Shown: positions 16,987 to 25,884, counted from the first letter of the stretch. The stretch: 64,000 nucleotides of DNA from Streptomyces lienomycini (GCF_027947595.1 NZ_CP116257.1:5146001-5210000); one strand, 5' to 3'. Numbers and translations are program-made. The notes: generated by a model from the sequence alone, not told the origin.

Positions 16987-18027
16987 ATGTGGCCAGGACA
17001 GCAGCCGCCCGGGGGCGAGCAGAACCCGCAGGACAATCCGTACCAGCAGCCGGGGTACCAGCAGCCGAATCCGTATCAGCAGCCCGGCTACCAGCAGCAG
17101 CCCGGCTATCCGCAGCAGCCCGCCTACGGGCAGCAGCAGTGGAGCACCCCGCAGCCTGCCACGGTTGAGCAGTCGGCGGCGGGTGGCGGCGGGGGCGGTG
17201 GGGGCAACCGGACGAAGCTCGTCGCGATCGTCGCCTCCCTCGCCGTCGTGGTGGCCGCGGGCGTCACCGGGTTCCTGGTGCTCGGCGGTGACAAGGACGA
17301 CCGGGCGGACGACGGCAAGGACAAGAAGCCGTCCGCCGGCGCGTCCGCGAGCGGGTCCGAGTCCCCCTCCGCGGAGCCCAGCGCGTCCGGCTCCGAGGAC
17401 AACCCGCGTGGCGGTGAGGACGCGAAGGCCACGGTCGACGGCTGGAAGGTCGTCGCCAACCCGCGCTTCGGCACGATGTTCGACGTGCCCGCGGACTGGG
17501 AGATCGACAGCACCGACACCAGCGTCGGTTTCGAGTGGGAAGAGGACGGCAAGACCGACCGCACCACCGTCACCGCCCCGGCCTACCTGAAGTCCGAGTG
17601 GTGCACCACCGACGAGAACAAGGACGGCCGCAAGGAGACCACCGCCCTCGCCACCACGGGCACCCGCGGTGAGACGGGCGCCACGAACACCGACCAGGCG
17701 GCCGAGACGCGGGTGCCGTGGTGGATCTACGGCGGTTTCACCGAGCCGGACAAGAAGAGCGTGAAGTACGGCAAGGCGAAGGCGTACACCACCGCGTCGG
17801 GCATCAAGGGCAGCGTCATCACGGCGCACTCGGAGGGCGCTCCGAAGAAGGGGAAGTGCGACACCGAGGGCAAGGCGATCACCTTCGCGTTCCAGAACGG
17901 CGCGGGTGATTTCGTCACCTGGAACCTGTACGGCGCCAAGGGCGTCAAGGAGGAGGTCCCGGAGGCGACGATCCAGAAGATCCTGAGCACCGTGCGCCTC
18001 ACCGAGGCACCGCCGACCGGGTCGTAG
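16987..18027 (+). CDS. Membrane-anchored extracellular protein, paralog 2
   Basis: 346 residues with the same plan as the gene upstream: a Gln/Pro/Tyr repeat head (GYQQPNPYQQPGYQQQPGY), one membrane segment (about 79-100), a Ser/Glu linker, and the same extracellular domain (WKVVANPRFGTMFDVPADW, SEWCTTDENKDGR, AYTTASGIKGSV, KGKCDTEGKAITFAF, EVPEATIQKILSTV). The mature domains align end to end, so this is a tandem duplication. TAGGGT lies 8 bases before the ATG with no Shine-Dalgarno. It stops 3 bases from the convergent spermidine-synthase-like gene. Confidence 0.83.
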   Translation: MWPGQQPPGGEQNPQDNPYQQPGYQQPNPYQQPGYQQQPGYPQQPAYGQQQWSTPQPATVEQSAAGGGGGGGGNRTKLVAIVASLAVVVAAGVTGFLVLGGDKDDRADDGKDKKPSAGASASGSESPSAEPSASGSEDNPRGGEDAKATVDGWKVVANPRFGTMFDVPADWEIDSTDTSVGFEWEEDGKTDRTTVTAPAYLKSEWCTTDENKDGRKETTALATTGTRGETGATNTDQAAETRVPWWIYGGFTEPDKKSVKYGKAKAYTTASGIKGSVITAHSEGAPKKGKCDTEGKAITFAFQNGAGDFVTWNLYGAKGVKEEVPEATIQKILSTVRLTEAPPTGS

Positions 18028-18030
18028 CCC

Positions 18031-18876
18031 TCAGCCGATACCGAACGCTCCGGCGGGCGGCACCGGCGACGGGACGGCGTCCTCGTCGCCCACCGGCCGG
18101 GCGTCGCCGACGAACTCCCGCAGGACGGGCCCGTGCTCGACCCTGGCCGGGAAGGCGTCGGCGGCGGTGCGCCGGGCCAGCGCCGCGGTGTCCAGGGGCC
18201 GGTGTGCGGCGACGAGCACCGCGTTGCCGAAGCGGCGCCCGCGCAGCACCCCCGGTTCGGCGATCAGCGCCAGCTCCGCGAAGAACGCGGCGAATCCGGC
18301 CAGTTGACCGCGCAGGAAGGCGAAGGGCGCCCCGTCGGCCAGGTTGGCCACGTACACGCCGTCGGCGCGCAGCACCCGGGCCGCCTCGCGCACGTAGCCG
18401 ACGGAGGTCAGGTGCGCGGGCACCCGCGAGCCGCCGAAGACGTCGGCGACCAGCACGTCGGCCGAGTCCGCGGGTGCGTCCACGAGCCAGGCGCGGGCAT
18501 CGGCACCGTGTGCGGTGATGCCCGCGCCCGGCGGCAGCGGCAGGTGCTCGGCGACCAGGTCGAGCAGCCCCCGGTCGGCCTCCACGACGTCCTGCCGCGA
18601 GCCGGGCCGGGTCGCGGCCACGTACCTGGGCAGGGTGAACGCGCCGCCGCCCAGATGCAGGACGTCCAGCGCGCGCCCCGGCTCGGCGACCGTGTCCAGG
18701 ACGTGGCCGAGCCGGCGCGTGTACTCGAACTCCAGGTGCGCCGGCTCGTCCAGGTCGACGTAGGACTGCGGTGCGCCGTCGACGGTGAGCAGCCAGGCCC
18801 GTTCCCGGTCGACGTCGGGCATGAGCTTGGCGGTGCCGTGGTCGGTGACCCGGCTGACCGGTATGGCTTCGTTCAC
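18031..18876 (-). CDS. Spermidine-synthase-like methyltransferase-fold protein
   Basis: 281 residues from a GTG. The Rossmann core is present: ALDVLHLGGGAFTLPRYVA (about 69-87; glycine loop), DVVEADRGLLDLV (acidic residue after strand 2), HGADARAWL and DVLVADVFGGSRVP (Asp of the SpeE active site region). It lacks the N-terminal beta domain and several polyamine-binding residues of true SpeE, as in the fused or spermidine-synthase-like proteins of actinobacteria. The substrate is uncertain. Confidence 0.82.
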   Translation of the reverse strand: MNEAIPVSRVTDHGTAKLMPDVDRERAWLLTVDGAPQSYVDLDEPAHLEFEYTRRLGHVLDTVAEPGRALDVLHLGGGAFTLPRYVAATRPGSRQDVVEADRGLLDLVAEHLPLPPGAGITAHGADARAWLVDAPADSADVLVADVFGGSRVPAHLTSVGYVREAARVLRADGVYVANLADGAPFAFLRGQLAGFAAFFAELALIAEPGVLRGRRFGNAVLVAAHRPLDTAALARRTAADAFPARVEHGPVLREFVGDARPVGDEDAVPSPVPPAGAFGIG

Positions 18877-18925
18877 CCGGCCATTGTGCCAAGCACGGGT
18901 CTCACCCGGCCGGGCGACGGCAGCC

Positions 18926-20104
18926 TCATCCCACGGCGGTCACGGTCCCCGCGCCCACGGTGCGGCCGCCCTCGCGGATCGCGAAGCCGAGCCCCGTCTC
19001 CAGCGGCACGTCCCGCCCCAGTTCGACCGTCATGGTGACGGTGTCGCCGGGCCGGGCGACGGCCGCCTCGCCGAGGTCCACGTCGCCGACCACGTCCGCG
19101 GTGCGGATGTAGAACTGCGGCCGGTAGCCGGTGGTGAGCGGCGTCGACCGCCCGCCCTCGCGCGTCGACAGCACGTACACCCGCGCCGTGAAGCGGCGCG
19201 CGGGCGCGACGCTGCCGGGCGCGGCGACCACGTGCCCGCGGCGCACCGTGTCGCGGGCGACCCCGCGCAGCAGCAGCGCCACGTTGTCCCCGGCCTGGGC
19301 CTCCGCCATCGGCTTGCCGAAGGTCTCCAGGCCGGTGACGACGGTCTCGACGGACGCCCCGAGCACCTCGACACGGTCACCGACGCGGACGGTGCCGCGC
19401 TCGACGGCTCCCGTGACGACGGTGCCGCGGCCGGTGATGGTGAGCACGTTCTCCACCGGCAGCAGGAACGGCGCGTCCACGTACCGCTCGGGCATGGGCA
19501 CATACGTGTCCACCGCGTCGAGCAGCGCCTCGACGGACGCCGTCCACCGCGGGTCGCCCTCCAGCGCCTTGAGCCCGGAGACCCGTACGACGGGCACCGC
19601 GTCGCCGCCGTAGCCGTGCGCGGTGAGCAGTTCGCGGACCTCCAGCTCGACGAGGTCGGTCAGTTCCTCGTCGCCCGCGTCGGCCTTGTTGAGGGCGACG
19701 ACGATGTGGTTCACGCCCACCTGTCGGGCGAGCAGCACGTGTTCGGCGGTCTGCGGCATGATCCCGTCCAGCGCGGAGACGACGAGGATCGCCCCGTCGA
19801 GCTGGGCGGCGCCGGTGACCATGTTCTTGACGTAGTCGGCGTGGCCGGGCATGTCGACGTGCGCGTAGTGCCGGGTGTCGGTCTCGTACTCGACGTGCGC
19901 GATGTTGATGGTGATGCCGCGCGCCGCCTCCTCCGGGGCGCGGTCGATGCGGTCGAAGGAGACGTACCGGGTGGTGCCGTCGGCCCCGCGCTCGGCGAGG
20001 ACCTTGGTGATGGCGGCGGTCAGGGTGGTCTTGCCGTGGTCGACATGGCCCATCGTGCCGATGTTCAGATGCGGTTTGGTGCGGACGTACGCCGTCTTGG
20101 ACAT
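18926..20104 (-). CDS. tuf3: EF-Tu3-type elongation factor Tu
   Basis: 392 residues with all GTPase motifs: GHVDHGKT (P-loop), a [11 protein letters not shown] switch I, DMPGHADY (G3), NKAD (G4) and VSGLKALEG (G5 region). Domains 2 and 3 follow ([25 protein letters not shown]). Compared with standard EF-Tu the usual DCPGH is DMPGH and other core positions differ, as expected for the divergent third tuf gene of Streptomyces coelicolor, whose expression was reported to be under positive stringent control. GAGG lies 7 bases before the ATG. A small ORF and hairpin precede it. It probably takes over or tunes elongation under starvation. Confidence 0.92.
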   Translation of the reverse strand: MSKTAYVRTKPHLNIGTMGHVDHGKTTLTAAITKVLAERGADGTTRYVSFDRIDRAPEEAARGITINIAHVEYETDTRHYAHVDMPGHADYVKNMVTGAAQLDGAILVVSALDGIMPQTAEHVLLARQVGVNHIVVALNKADAGDEELTDLVELEVRELLTAHGYGGDAVPVVRVSGLKALEGDPRWTASVEALLDAVDTYVPMPERYVDAPFLLPVENVLTITGRGTVVTGAVERGTVRVGDRVEVLGASVETVVTGLETFGKPMAEAQAGDNVALLLRGVARDTVRRGHVVAAPGSVAPARRFTARVYVLSTREGGRSTPLTTGYRPQFYIRTADVVGDVDLGEAAVARPGDTVTMTVELGRDVPLETGLGFAIREGGRTVGAGTVTAVG

Positions 20105-20154
20105 GGCGGTACCTCGAAGCCTCGTGGCGGTGGTGGGAACCCCTGGGGCCGGCC

Positions 20155-20197
20155 GACCCTCCCCCTGCGGGGTCCGCCGGACGATCCGGGGAGGGTC
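20155..20197 (-). promoter_or_regulatory. Hairpin in the tuf3 leader
   Basis: A perfect 10-bp inverted repeat, GACCCTCCCC (20155-20164) with GGGGAGGGTC (20188-20197), enclosing a GTCC/GGAC inner stem. On the minus strand it begins at the stop codon of a 33-codon ORF and ends about 50 bases before the tuf3 ATG. It has no U tract. It could terminate or attenuate tuf3 transcription, or end the small-ORF message. Confidence 0.5.
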
Positions 20198-20297
20198 AGC
20201 TTCGGGCGCCGTCGACTGCGGCGGTGAGATGGGCGACGGCAGCCTTCGGGGCGTCCGCGACCGCGGATGCTGCGAGGTGGAAGGCGTACCGGAACAT
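20196..20297 (-). CDS. Small Ala-rich ORF upstream of tuf3
   Basis: 33 residues ([17 protein letters not shown]...; 12 alanines). AGGA lies 8 bases before the ATG, and codon third positions are mostly G or C. The stop overlaps the base of a 10-bp hairpin. No family was recognised. The 20105-20458 interval otherwise shows no gene. It may be a short secreted or membrane peptide, or a leader peptide for tuf3. Coding status is uncertain. Confidence 0.4.
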   Translation of the reverse strand: MFRYAFHLAASAVADAPKAAVAHLTAAVDGARS

Positions 20298-20458
20298 GAC
20301 GCCGATCCTCGCCGACGCCTCGGCCCACGTCGAATGGTTTTCGGGGAACGGGAGTTCGATACGAGCGGGCCCGGCGGCGCGTCCGGATTTCCCTGCCTGT
20401 GACGCTCGTGAGACACACCGTACGGCGATCACACACATTTGTCGGTTAGTGTCACCGG

Positions 20459-21238
20459 ATGCTCGATGCCACCACCCGCTCTGGGGGCAACGCCATGGTC
20501 TCTCCCCGGACCGCCGCGACGGAGCTCGCCGTCGCCACCTCTTCCGGGCCGGTCGCGCCTGCCGGCTTCGCCGCCCGTGCGACGAGAGTGCTGCTCTCGC
20601 CGTGGTCCCGGCTCTCCCTGCTCGTCGCCCTGCTGGTCTCGGCCGCGACGGCCGTGCTCCTGTTCCAGCCACAGCAGTTGCTGACCAACGGCTGGCCACC
20701 ACAGCTCGGCGGGGCCGCCGCGGCCCTCGCCTACGCGGTGGCGTACGGGCTGTGCACGGTCGCCTTCGTGCCGCGCCCGCTGCTCAACCTGGCGGCCGGC
20801 GCCCTGTTCGGCTCGCAGTTGGGGCTCGCCTCCGCGCTGGCCGGTACGGTGCTCGGCGCCGGGATCGCCTTCTGTCTCGGCCGGGTGCTGGGCCAGGAGG
20901 CGCTGCGTCCGCTGCTGCGGGGCAAGTGGCTGCAGGCCGCCGACGGACAGCTGAGCCGGCACGGTTTCCGTTCGATGCTGGCGGCGCGGCTGTTTCCCGG
21001 GGTGCCGTTCGCCGCGGCCAACTACTGCGCCGCCGTCTCCCGCATGGGCCTGCTGCCCTTCCTGCTGGCCACGGCGCTCGGCTCGATCCCCAACACCGCC
21101 GCCTACGTCGTCGCGGGCGCCCGCGCCTCCACGCCCACGTCGCCGGCGTTCCTGATCGCGCTGGCCTGTATCGCCCTGCCGGGGCTGGCGGGCGCGGTGG
21201 TGGCCTGGCGCAAGCGGCATCGGCTGCGCGGGCACTGA
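20459..21238 (+). CDS. TVP38/TMEM64-family membrane protein
   Basis: 259 residues. About 50 N-terminal residues are soluble, then four to five membrane segments. The SNARE-assoc/VTT domain shows VPRPLLNLAAGALFGSQLG, GAGIAFCLGRVLG and RLFPGVPFAAANYCAAV, the conserved glycine- and proline-rich re-entrant loops and Arg of this DedA-related superfamily, whose members move phospholipids or polyprenyl phosphates. TAGTGT ends 6 bases before the ATG and there is no Shine-Dalgarno, so translation may be leaderless. It is followed by uppP. Confidence 0.88.
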   Translation: MLDATTRSGGNAMVSPRTAATELAVATSSGPVAPAGFAARATRVLLSPWSRLSLLVALLVSAATAVLLFQPQQLLTNGWPPQLGGAAAALAYAVAYGLCTVAFVPRPLLNLAAGALFGSQLGLASALAGTVLGAGIAFCLGRVLGQEALRPLLRGKWLQAADGQLSRHGFRSMLAARLFPGVPFAAANYCAAVSRMGLLPFLLATALGSIPNTAAYVVAGARASTPTSPAFLIALACIALPGLAGAVVAWRKRHRLRGH

Positions 21239-21418
21239 GAGGCGGGCACACCCGGCGCCCGGCGTGCCCGCGGCGCCGGGGCCCGCTGCCCCCTGTCGTC
21301 TGCACTTCATTTAAGGGCGCTACGCTGCCCCTCGGCATGCCGCCTCCCGATCACCGCACACGGCGGTTCGGTGTGTCCGTCGCCCGCTTCTCGATCGCCC
21401 TTTGGACTCCGTAACCCC

Positions 21419-22294
21419 ATGTCTTGGTTTGAATCCCTCGTCCTCGGACTCGTCCAGGGGCTGACCGAGTTCCTCCCCGTGTCGTCCAGCGCGCACCTCC
21501 GGCTGACCGCGGCGTTCTCCGGCTGGCACGACCCGGGCGCGGCCTTCACGGCGATCACGCAGATCGGCACCGAGGCCGCGGTGCTCATCTACTTCCGCGA
21601 CGACATCGGGCGGATCCTCTCGGCGTGGACGCGCTCGCTGACCGACAAGTCGATGCGCCGCAACCCGGACGCCCGCATGGGCTGGCTGGTGATCGTCGGT
21701 TCGATCCCGATCGGTGTGCTCGGCCTGACGCTGAAGGACCAGATCGAGGGGCCCTTCCGCGACCTGCGCATCACCGCGACGATGCTGATCGTCGTCGGCG
21801 TGATCATCGGCATCGCCGACCGCATGGCCGCCCGGGACGAGAAGGGCGGCCGGCACCGCGCGCCCCAGCAGCGCAAGGAACTGGAGAACCTGGGCGTCCG
21901 GGACGGCCTGATCTTCGGCCTGTGCCAGGCGGCGGCCCTCGTCCCCGGCGTCTCCCGCTCCGGCGCGACCATCAGCGGCGGCCTCTTCATGGGCTATCGG
22001 CGTGAGGCCGCCGCCCGCTACTCGTTCCTGCTCGCCGTCCCCGCGGTCCTCGCCTCCGGCGTGTTCGAGCTGAAGGACGCGATGGCGAGCGACCACGTCT
22101 CGTGGGGTCCGACGCTCTTCGCGACGGTCATCGCCTTCGCGACGGGATACGTGGTGATCGCGTGGTTCATGAAGTTCATCTCCACCAAGAGCTTCATGCC
22201 GTTCGTCTGGTACCGCGTCGCGCTCGGCATCGTCATCATCGCCCTGGTCGCGGCGGGCGTCCTCAGTCCGCACGCCGCGGAGTCGTCCGGCTGA
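21419..22294 (+). CDS. uppP: Undecaprenyl-diphosphatase (UppP/BacA)
   Basis: 291 residues and about eight membrane segments. The signature QGLTEFLPVSSSAHL is at residues 14-28 (E and the serines are catalytic) and GVSRSGATI at about 178-186 supplies the catalytic Arg. The enzyme dephosphorylates undecaprenyl pyrophosphate outside the membrane to recycle the lipid carrier of peptidoglycan synthesis, and its overexpression gives bacitracin resistance. The chosen ATG starts MSWFESLVLG, the usual beginning of the family. Upstream, about 180 bases hold no gene. Confidence 0.96.
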   Translation: MSWFESLVLGLVQGLTEFLPVSSSAHLRLTAAFSGWHDPGAAFTAITQIGTEAAVLIYFRDDIGRILSAWTRSLTDKSMRRNPDARMGWLVIVGSIPIGVLGLTLKDQIEGPFRDLRITATMLIVVGVIIGIADRMAARDEKGGRHRAPQQRKELENLGVRDGLIFGLCQAAALVPGVSRSGATISGGLFMGYRREAAARYSFLLAVPAVLASGVFELKDAMASDHVSWGPTLFATVIAFATGYVVIAWFMKFISTKSFMPFVWYRVALGIVIIALVAAGVLSPHAAESSG

Positions 22295-22357
22295 CCGCGA
22301 CCGGTTGTGTAGCCGTCCGGTAGCGGAGTGTCAGTGCTTGCCCCTAGGCTTGTCGGC

Positions 22358-22537
22358 ATGTCCCCCGATTACGTACTTCCTGGTTCCGTGCGGTCCGCCG
22401 CGGAGCTGAACGATCAGATCCGTGCGCTGTGGCGGCGCGCGGGCGGGACCCTGTCGGCGCAGGAGCGCGTGGAGTACGAGTTGCTGGTGGTCGAGTGGGC
22501 GACCGCGATCCGCGGCGAGGTCATCGAGGCGGCCTGA
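22358..22537 (+). CDS. Small conserved actinobacterial protein
   Basis: 59 residues (MSPDYVLPGSVRSAAELND...). Predicted almost fully helical and amphipathic (IRALWRRAGGTLSAQERVEYELLVVEWATAI), with no signal peptide or membrane segment. TAGGCT lies 7 bases before the ATG, so a leaderless start fits. From memory such a 60-residue protein recurs in Streptomyces; function unknown. It lies after uppP and before a convergent SDR gene. Confidence 0.72.
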   Translation: MSPDYVLPGSVRSAAELNDQIRALWRRAGGTLSAQERVEYELLVVEWATAIRGEVIEAA

Positions 22538-22604
22538 GCGACGGGGCCGCCGCGGCGCGGAGTCGCCCGCCGCGGCGCCGACCGGGCCCCGCCCGTCGGG
22601 CGAG

Positions 22605-23345
22605 TCAGCGCCCGCCCGCCACCCGGAGCACCGTCCCCGTCGTGTAGGAAGCGTCGGGCGACATCAGCCAGGCGATCGCCGCGGCGATCTCCTCCGCCCG
22701 GCCGGCCCGTCCGATCGGCACCGCCGCCCCCATCCGCGCCGCCCGGTCCGCGTCGCCCGCGGCCGCGTGCATCTCGGTGTCGACCACCCCGGGCGCGACG
22801 GCGTTGACCCGGATCCCGTCCGGGCCGAGTTCCTTGGCCAGGCCCAGCGTCAGCGCGTCGACACCGGCCTTCGTCGCCGCGTAGTGGACGTACTCCCCGG
22901 GGCTGCCGAGGGTCGCGGCGCCCGACGACACGTTCACGATCGCGCCGCTCCCCCGCGGTGTCATCAGCCGCGCGGCCCGCCGGGCGCACAACAGCACGCC
23001 GAGCAGGTTGACGTCGAGGACCCGGCGCAGGTCCGCGGTGTCGCTGTCGGCGAGCCGCCCCAGGGGGCCGGTCACCGCCGCGTTGTTCACCAGTCCCGCC
23101 ACCGGGCCGAGCCGCTCCTGCGCCGTGTCGAAGAGCCGGTCGACGTCGGCCTCGACGGACGTGTCCGCCCGCACCGCGACAGCGCGGCCGCCCGCCTCGC
23201 GCACCCCCGCGACGACCGCTTCGGCGGCCGCCGCGTCGCGCGCGTAGCCCACGACGACGTCGTGCCCGTCCGCCGCGAGCCGCAGACAGGTCGCCGCGCC
23301 GATCCCCCGGCTGCCGCCGGTGACCACCGTGAGGGGTCGCGTCAT
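22605..23345 (-). CDS. Short-chain dehydrogenase/reductase
   Basis: 246 residues from an ATG with GGAGG 5 bases upstream. Classical SDR: TGGSRGIG (NADP-type glycine motif, residues 8-15), NNAA (about 90), the Ser in NVSSGA, and YxxxK in YAATKAGVDAL. The PG motif (VAPGVVDTEM) follows the active site. It probably reduces a carbonyl group with NADPH; the substrate is unknown. A palindrome just upstream suggests a dedicated repressor. Confidence 0.9.
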   Translation of the reverse strand: MTRPLTVVTGGSRGIGAATCLRLAADGHDVVVGYARDAAAAEAVVAGVREAGGRAVAVRADTSVEADVDRLFDTAQERLGPVAGLVNNAAVTGPLGRLADSDTADLRRVLDVNLLGVLLCARRAARLMTPRGSGAIVNVSSGAATLGSPGEYVHYAATKAGVDALTLGLAKELGPDGIRVNAVAPGVVDTEMHAAAGDADRAARMGAAVPIGRAGRAEEIAAAIAWLMSPDASYTTGTVLRVAGGR

Positions 23346-23360
23346 GACTACCTCCAGATT

Positions 23361-23377
23361 TGATCGATCATCGATCA
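23361..23377 (-). promoter_or_regulatory. Operator-like palindrome before the SDR gene
   Basis: TGATCGAT-C-ATCGATCA, a perfect 17-bp palindrome 16 bases upstream of the SDR start and overlapping its likely promoter. It is notably AT-rich for this chromosome. Size and symmetry suit a dimeric repressor of the TetR, MarR or GntR type. No such regulator gene is adjacent. Confidence 0.5.
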
Positions 23378-23480
23378 TCTTAGGGAGAAGGTCGCGCGCC
23401 GCACAGGCCCCGGTGTGATCAACTGAGTTCGCTCTCGTCGTGGACGCACACTGTAGGGATCACCGGGTAGGGAGGCGCCC

Positions 23481-25055
23481 ATGAAGACGCTCGACCACTG
23501 GCCGGTCTCCCCATGGCGGCGCTCGGCCGTCGCCGTGCTCGCCGGCGCGCTGCCCGTGCTCGCCTTCCCGGGTCCGGCCCTGTGGTGGTGGGCCTGGTTC
23601 GCGCTGGTCCCCTGGATCCTGCTGGCCCGTAGCGCGCCGAGCGGGAAGCGCGCGGCGTACGACGGGTGGTGCGGCGGGTTCGGGTTCGTGCTGGCGATGC
23701 ACCACTGGCTGCTGCCGAACCTGCACGTGTTCACGTTCGTCATCGCCGCGCTGCTCGGCGCGCTGTGGGTCCCGTGGGGCTGGCTGGTACGCCGGATGCT
23801 GGGCGGGGCGCCGTCCGCCGGGCGGGCCGCGGCGGCCCTGGTGGTGCTGCCGTCGGGCTGGCTGCTGGCGGAGTTGGTCCGCTCCTGGCAGGGGCTGGGC
23901 GGCCCCTGGGGGATGCTCGGCGCCAGCCAGTGGCAGGTCGCACCGGCGCTGCGGCTCGCGTCGGTGGGAGGGGTCTGGCTGCTCAGCTTCCTGGTGGTGG
24001 CCGTCAACGTCGCGGTCGCCGTCCTCGTCGCCGTGCGCCGGGCGAGGGTACCGGCCCTGGCCGGGCTCCTCGCCACGGCCGCGGCCACCTCGGCGGCCTG
24101 GGTCTGGTCACCGCGCCCCGACACCGACGAGCGGGTCGCGATCGGCGTGGTGCAGCCGGGCATCGTCGCCGGGGCGGGCAGCGCCGACCGGCGCTTCGAC
24201 CGTGAGGAGCGGCTGACCCGGCGGCTCGCGGACCGGGACCTCGACCTGATCGTCTGGGGCGAGAGCAGCGTCGGCTTCGACCTGGACGACCGGCCCGACC
24301 TCGCCCGGCGGCTCGCGGCCCTGTCCCGGGAGACCGGTGCGGACCTTCTGGTCAACGTGGACGCGCGGCGCTCCGGCCGGCCCGGCATTTACAAGAGTTC
24401 GGTGCTCGTCGGCCCCGAGGGCCCGACCGGCGACCGGTACGACAAGATGCGGCTCGTTCCCTTCGGGGAGTACGTGCCGTTCCGCTCGCTGCTCGGCTGG
24501 GCCACCTCGGTCGGCAAGGCGGCGGGCGAGGACCGCAGGCGGGGCAGCGAGCAGGTGGTGATGGAGGCGGGTGACGGTCTGCGGATCGGGCCGATGGTCT
24601 GCTTCGAGAGCGCGTTCCCCGACATGAGCCGCCGGCTGGCCGCCGACGGTGCCGAGGTGCTGCTGGCCCAGTCGTCCACGTCGACGTTCCAGCACACCTG
24701 GGCGCCCGAGCAGCACGCCTCGCTCGCCGCGCTGCGCGCCGCCGAGACCGGCCGGCCGATGGTGCACGCCACGCTGACCGGCGTCTCCGCCGTCTACGAC
24801 GCGAACGGCGCGCGGATCGGCTCCTGGCTCGGCACCGGCGCGAGCGAGGCGCGGGTGTACGAGATCCCCCTCGCCCACGGCACCACGCCGTACGTCCGCT
24901 ACGGCGACTGGGCGGTGCACGCGGCGCTGCTGACCCTCGCGGCCTGGGCCGCCGCCGAGGGCGTGCGGACGGGGCGGCTCAGGCGGAGCGGTCCCGCACG
25001 GCCTGAACCACCCGCTCGCACAGCTCATGGGTCTCCAGCGCGTCCCGGGCGCTGA
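23481..25055 (+). CDS. lnt: Apolipoprotein N-acyltransferase
   Basis: 524 residues with GGGAGG before the ATG. About 200 residues of membrane segments precede a nitrilase domain. The Glu-Lys-Cys triad is present: the E of VWGESSV, the K of YDKMRLVPFGEYVP and the C of MVCFESAFPD. It adds the third acyl chain to the N-terminal cysteine of lipoproteins. Several lipoproteins lie in this window. The tail overlaps the convergent oxidoreductase gene by 77 bases. Confidence 0.93.
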   Translation: MKTLDHWPVSPWRRSAVAVLAGALPVLAFPGPALWWWAWFALVPWILLARSAPSGKRAAYDGWCGGFGFVLAMHHWLLPNLHVFTFVIAALLGALWVPWGWLVRRMLGGAPSAGRAAAALVVLPSGWLLAELVRSWQGLGGPWGMLGASQWQVAPALRLASVGGVWLLSFLVVAVNVAVAVLVAVRRARVPALAGLLATAAATSAAWVWSPRPDTDERVAIGVVQPGIVAGAGSADRRFDREERLTRRLADRDLDLIVWGESSVGFDLDDRPDLARRLAALSRETGADLLVNVDARRSGRPGIYKSSVLVGPEGPTGDRYDKMRLVPFGEYVPFRSLLGWATSVGKAAGEDRRRGSEQVVMEAGDGLRIGPMVCFESAFPDMSRRLAADGAEVLLAQSSTSTFQHTWAPEQHASLAALRAAETGRPMVHATLTGVSAVYDANGARIGSWLGTGASEARVYEIPLAHGTTPYVRYGDWAVHAALLTLAAWAAAEGVRTGRLRRSGPARPEPPARTAHGSPARPGR

Positions 25056-25884
25056 GCACCTCGCCGGAGCGCACCGCGTCGAGGAAGGCGAGCACCGCCT
25101 GCTCGATACCGCGCTGGCGGGCCACGGGGACCCAGTCGCCGCGCCGCCGCACCGTCGGCTGGCCCTTGTGGTCGATCACCTCGGCGAGGTTGACCACCTG
25201 GCGCTTGGTGTCCTGGCCGGAGACCTCCAGGATCTCCTCCGCCGAGCCGCTGAGCCGGTTCATCACGCCGAGCGCGGTGAAGCCGTCCCCGGCGAGCTGG
25301 AGCACGACGTGGTGGAGCAGGCCGTCCTCGGTCCGGGCGCGCACGGTCACGTCGTCGACCGGGCCCGGCACCAGGAACCGCAGTGTGTCGACGACGTGGA
25401 TGAAGTCGTCGAGGACCATCGTGCGCGGGTCCTCGGGCAGCCCGGTGCGGTTCTTCTGCATGAGGATGAGCTCGCGCGGGTGCTCGGCGCACTGCTCGTA
25501 GCCGGGGGCGTGGCGCCGGTTGAAGCCGACGGCGAGGCCGGTGCGCCGCTCCTCGGCGAGGGCGACCAGGCGTGCGGAGTCGGCGAGTTCGTAGGCGAGG
25601 GGCTTGTCCACGTAGGTGGGGACGCCGGCTTCGAGGAGCCGGGTCACGATCTCGGGGTGGGCCGCCGTCGGCGCGTGCACGAAGGCGGCGTCCAGGCCCT
25701 GGGCGAGGAGTGCGTCGAGGTCGGCGTGGCGCTGCGCCGGCGGGAGGCGCAGCTTGTCGGCGACCCGGGTGAGGGTGGCGGGGGTACGGGTCTGCAGGTG
25801 CAGTTCGATCCCGGGGAGGGCGGCGAGCACCGGCAGATAGGCCTTCTGCGCGATGTCGCCGAGTCCGATGCAGCCGACCTTCAC
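24979..25884 (-). CDS. Gfo/Idh/MocA-family oxidoreductase
   Basis: 301 residues from a GTG with GAGGAG 8 bases upstream. N-terminal Rossmann domain GCIGLGDIAQKAYLPVL (residues 4-20), then HAPTAAHPEIV and the catalytic EKP-like VDKPLAY (K is the proposed proton donor). The C-terminal domain has the NRRHAPGY and HVVDTLRFL segments. Members oxidise or reduce sugars and cyclitols with NAD(P). The substrate is unknown. The 3' end lies inside the end of lnt. Confidence 0.9.
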   Translation of the reverse strand: MKVGCIGLGDIAQKAYLPVLAALPGIELHLQTRTPATLTRVADKLRLPPAQRHADLDALLAQGLDAAFVHAPTAAHPEIVTRLLEAGVPTYVDKPLAYELADSARLVALAEERRTGLAVGFNRRHAPGYEQCAEHPRELILMQKNRTGLPEDPRTMVLDDFIHVVDTLRFLVPGPVDDVTVRARTEDGLLHHVVLQLAGDGFTALGVMNRLSGSAEEILEVSGQDTKRQVVNLAEVIDHKGQPTVRRRGDWVPVARQRGIEQAVLAFLDAVRSGEVLSARDALETHELCERVVQAVRDRSA

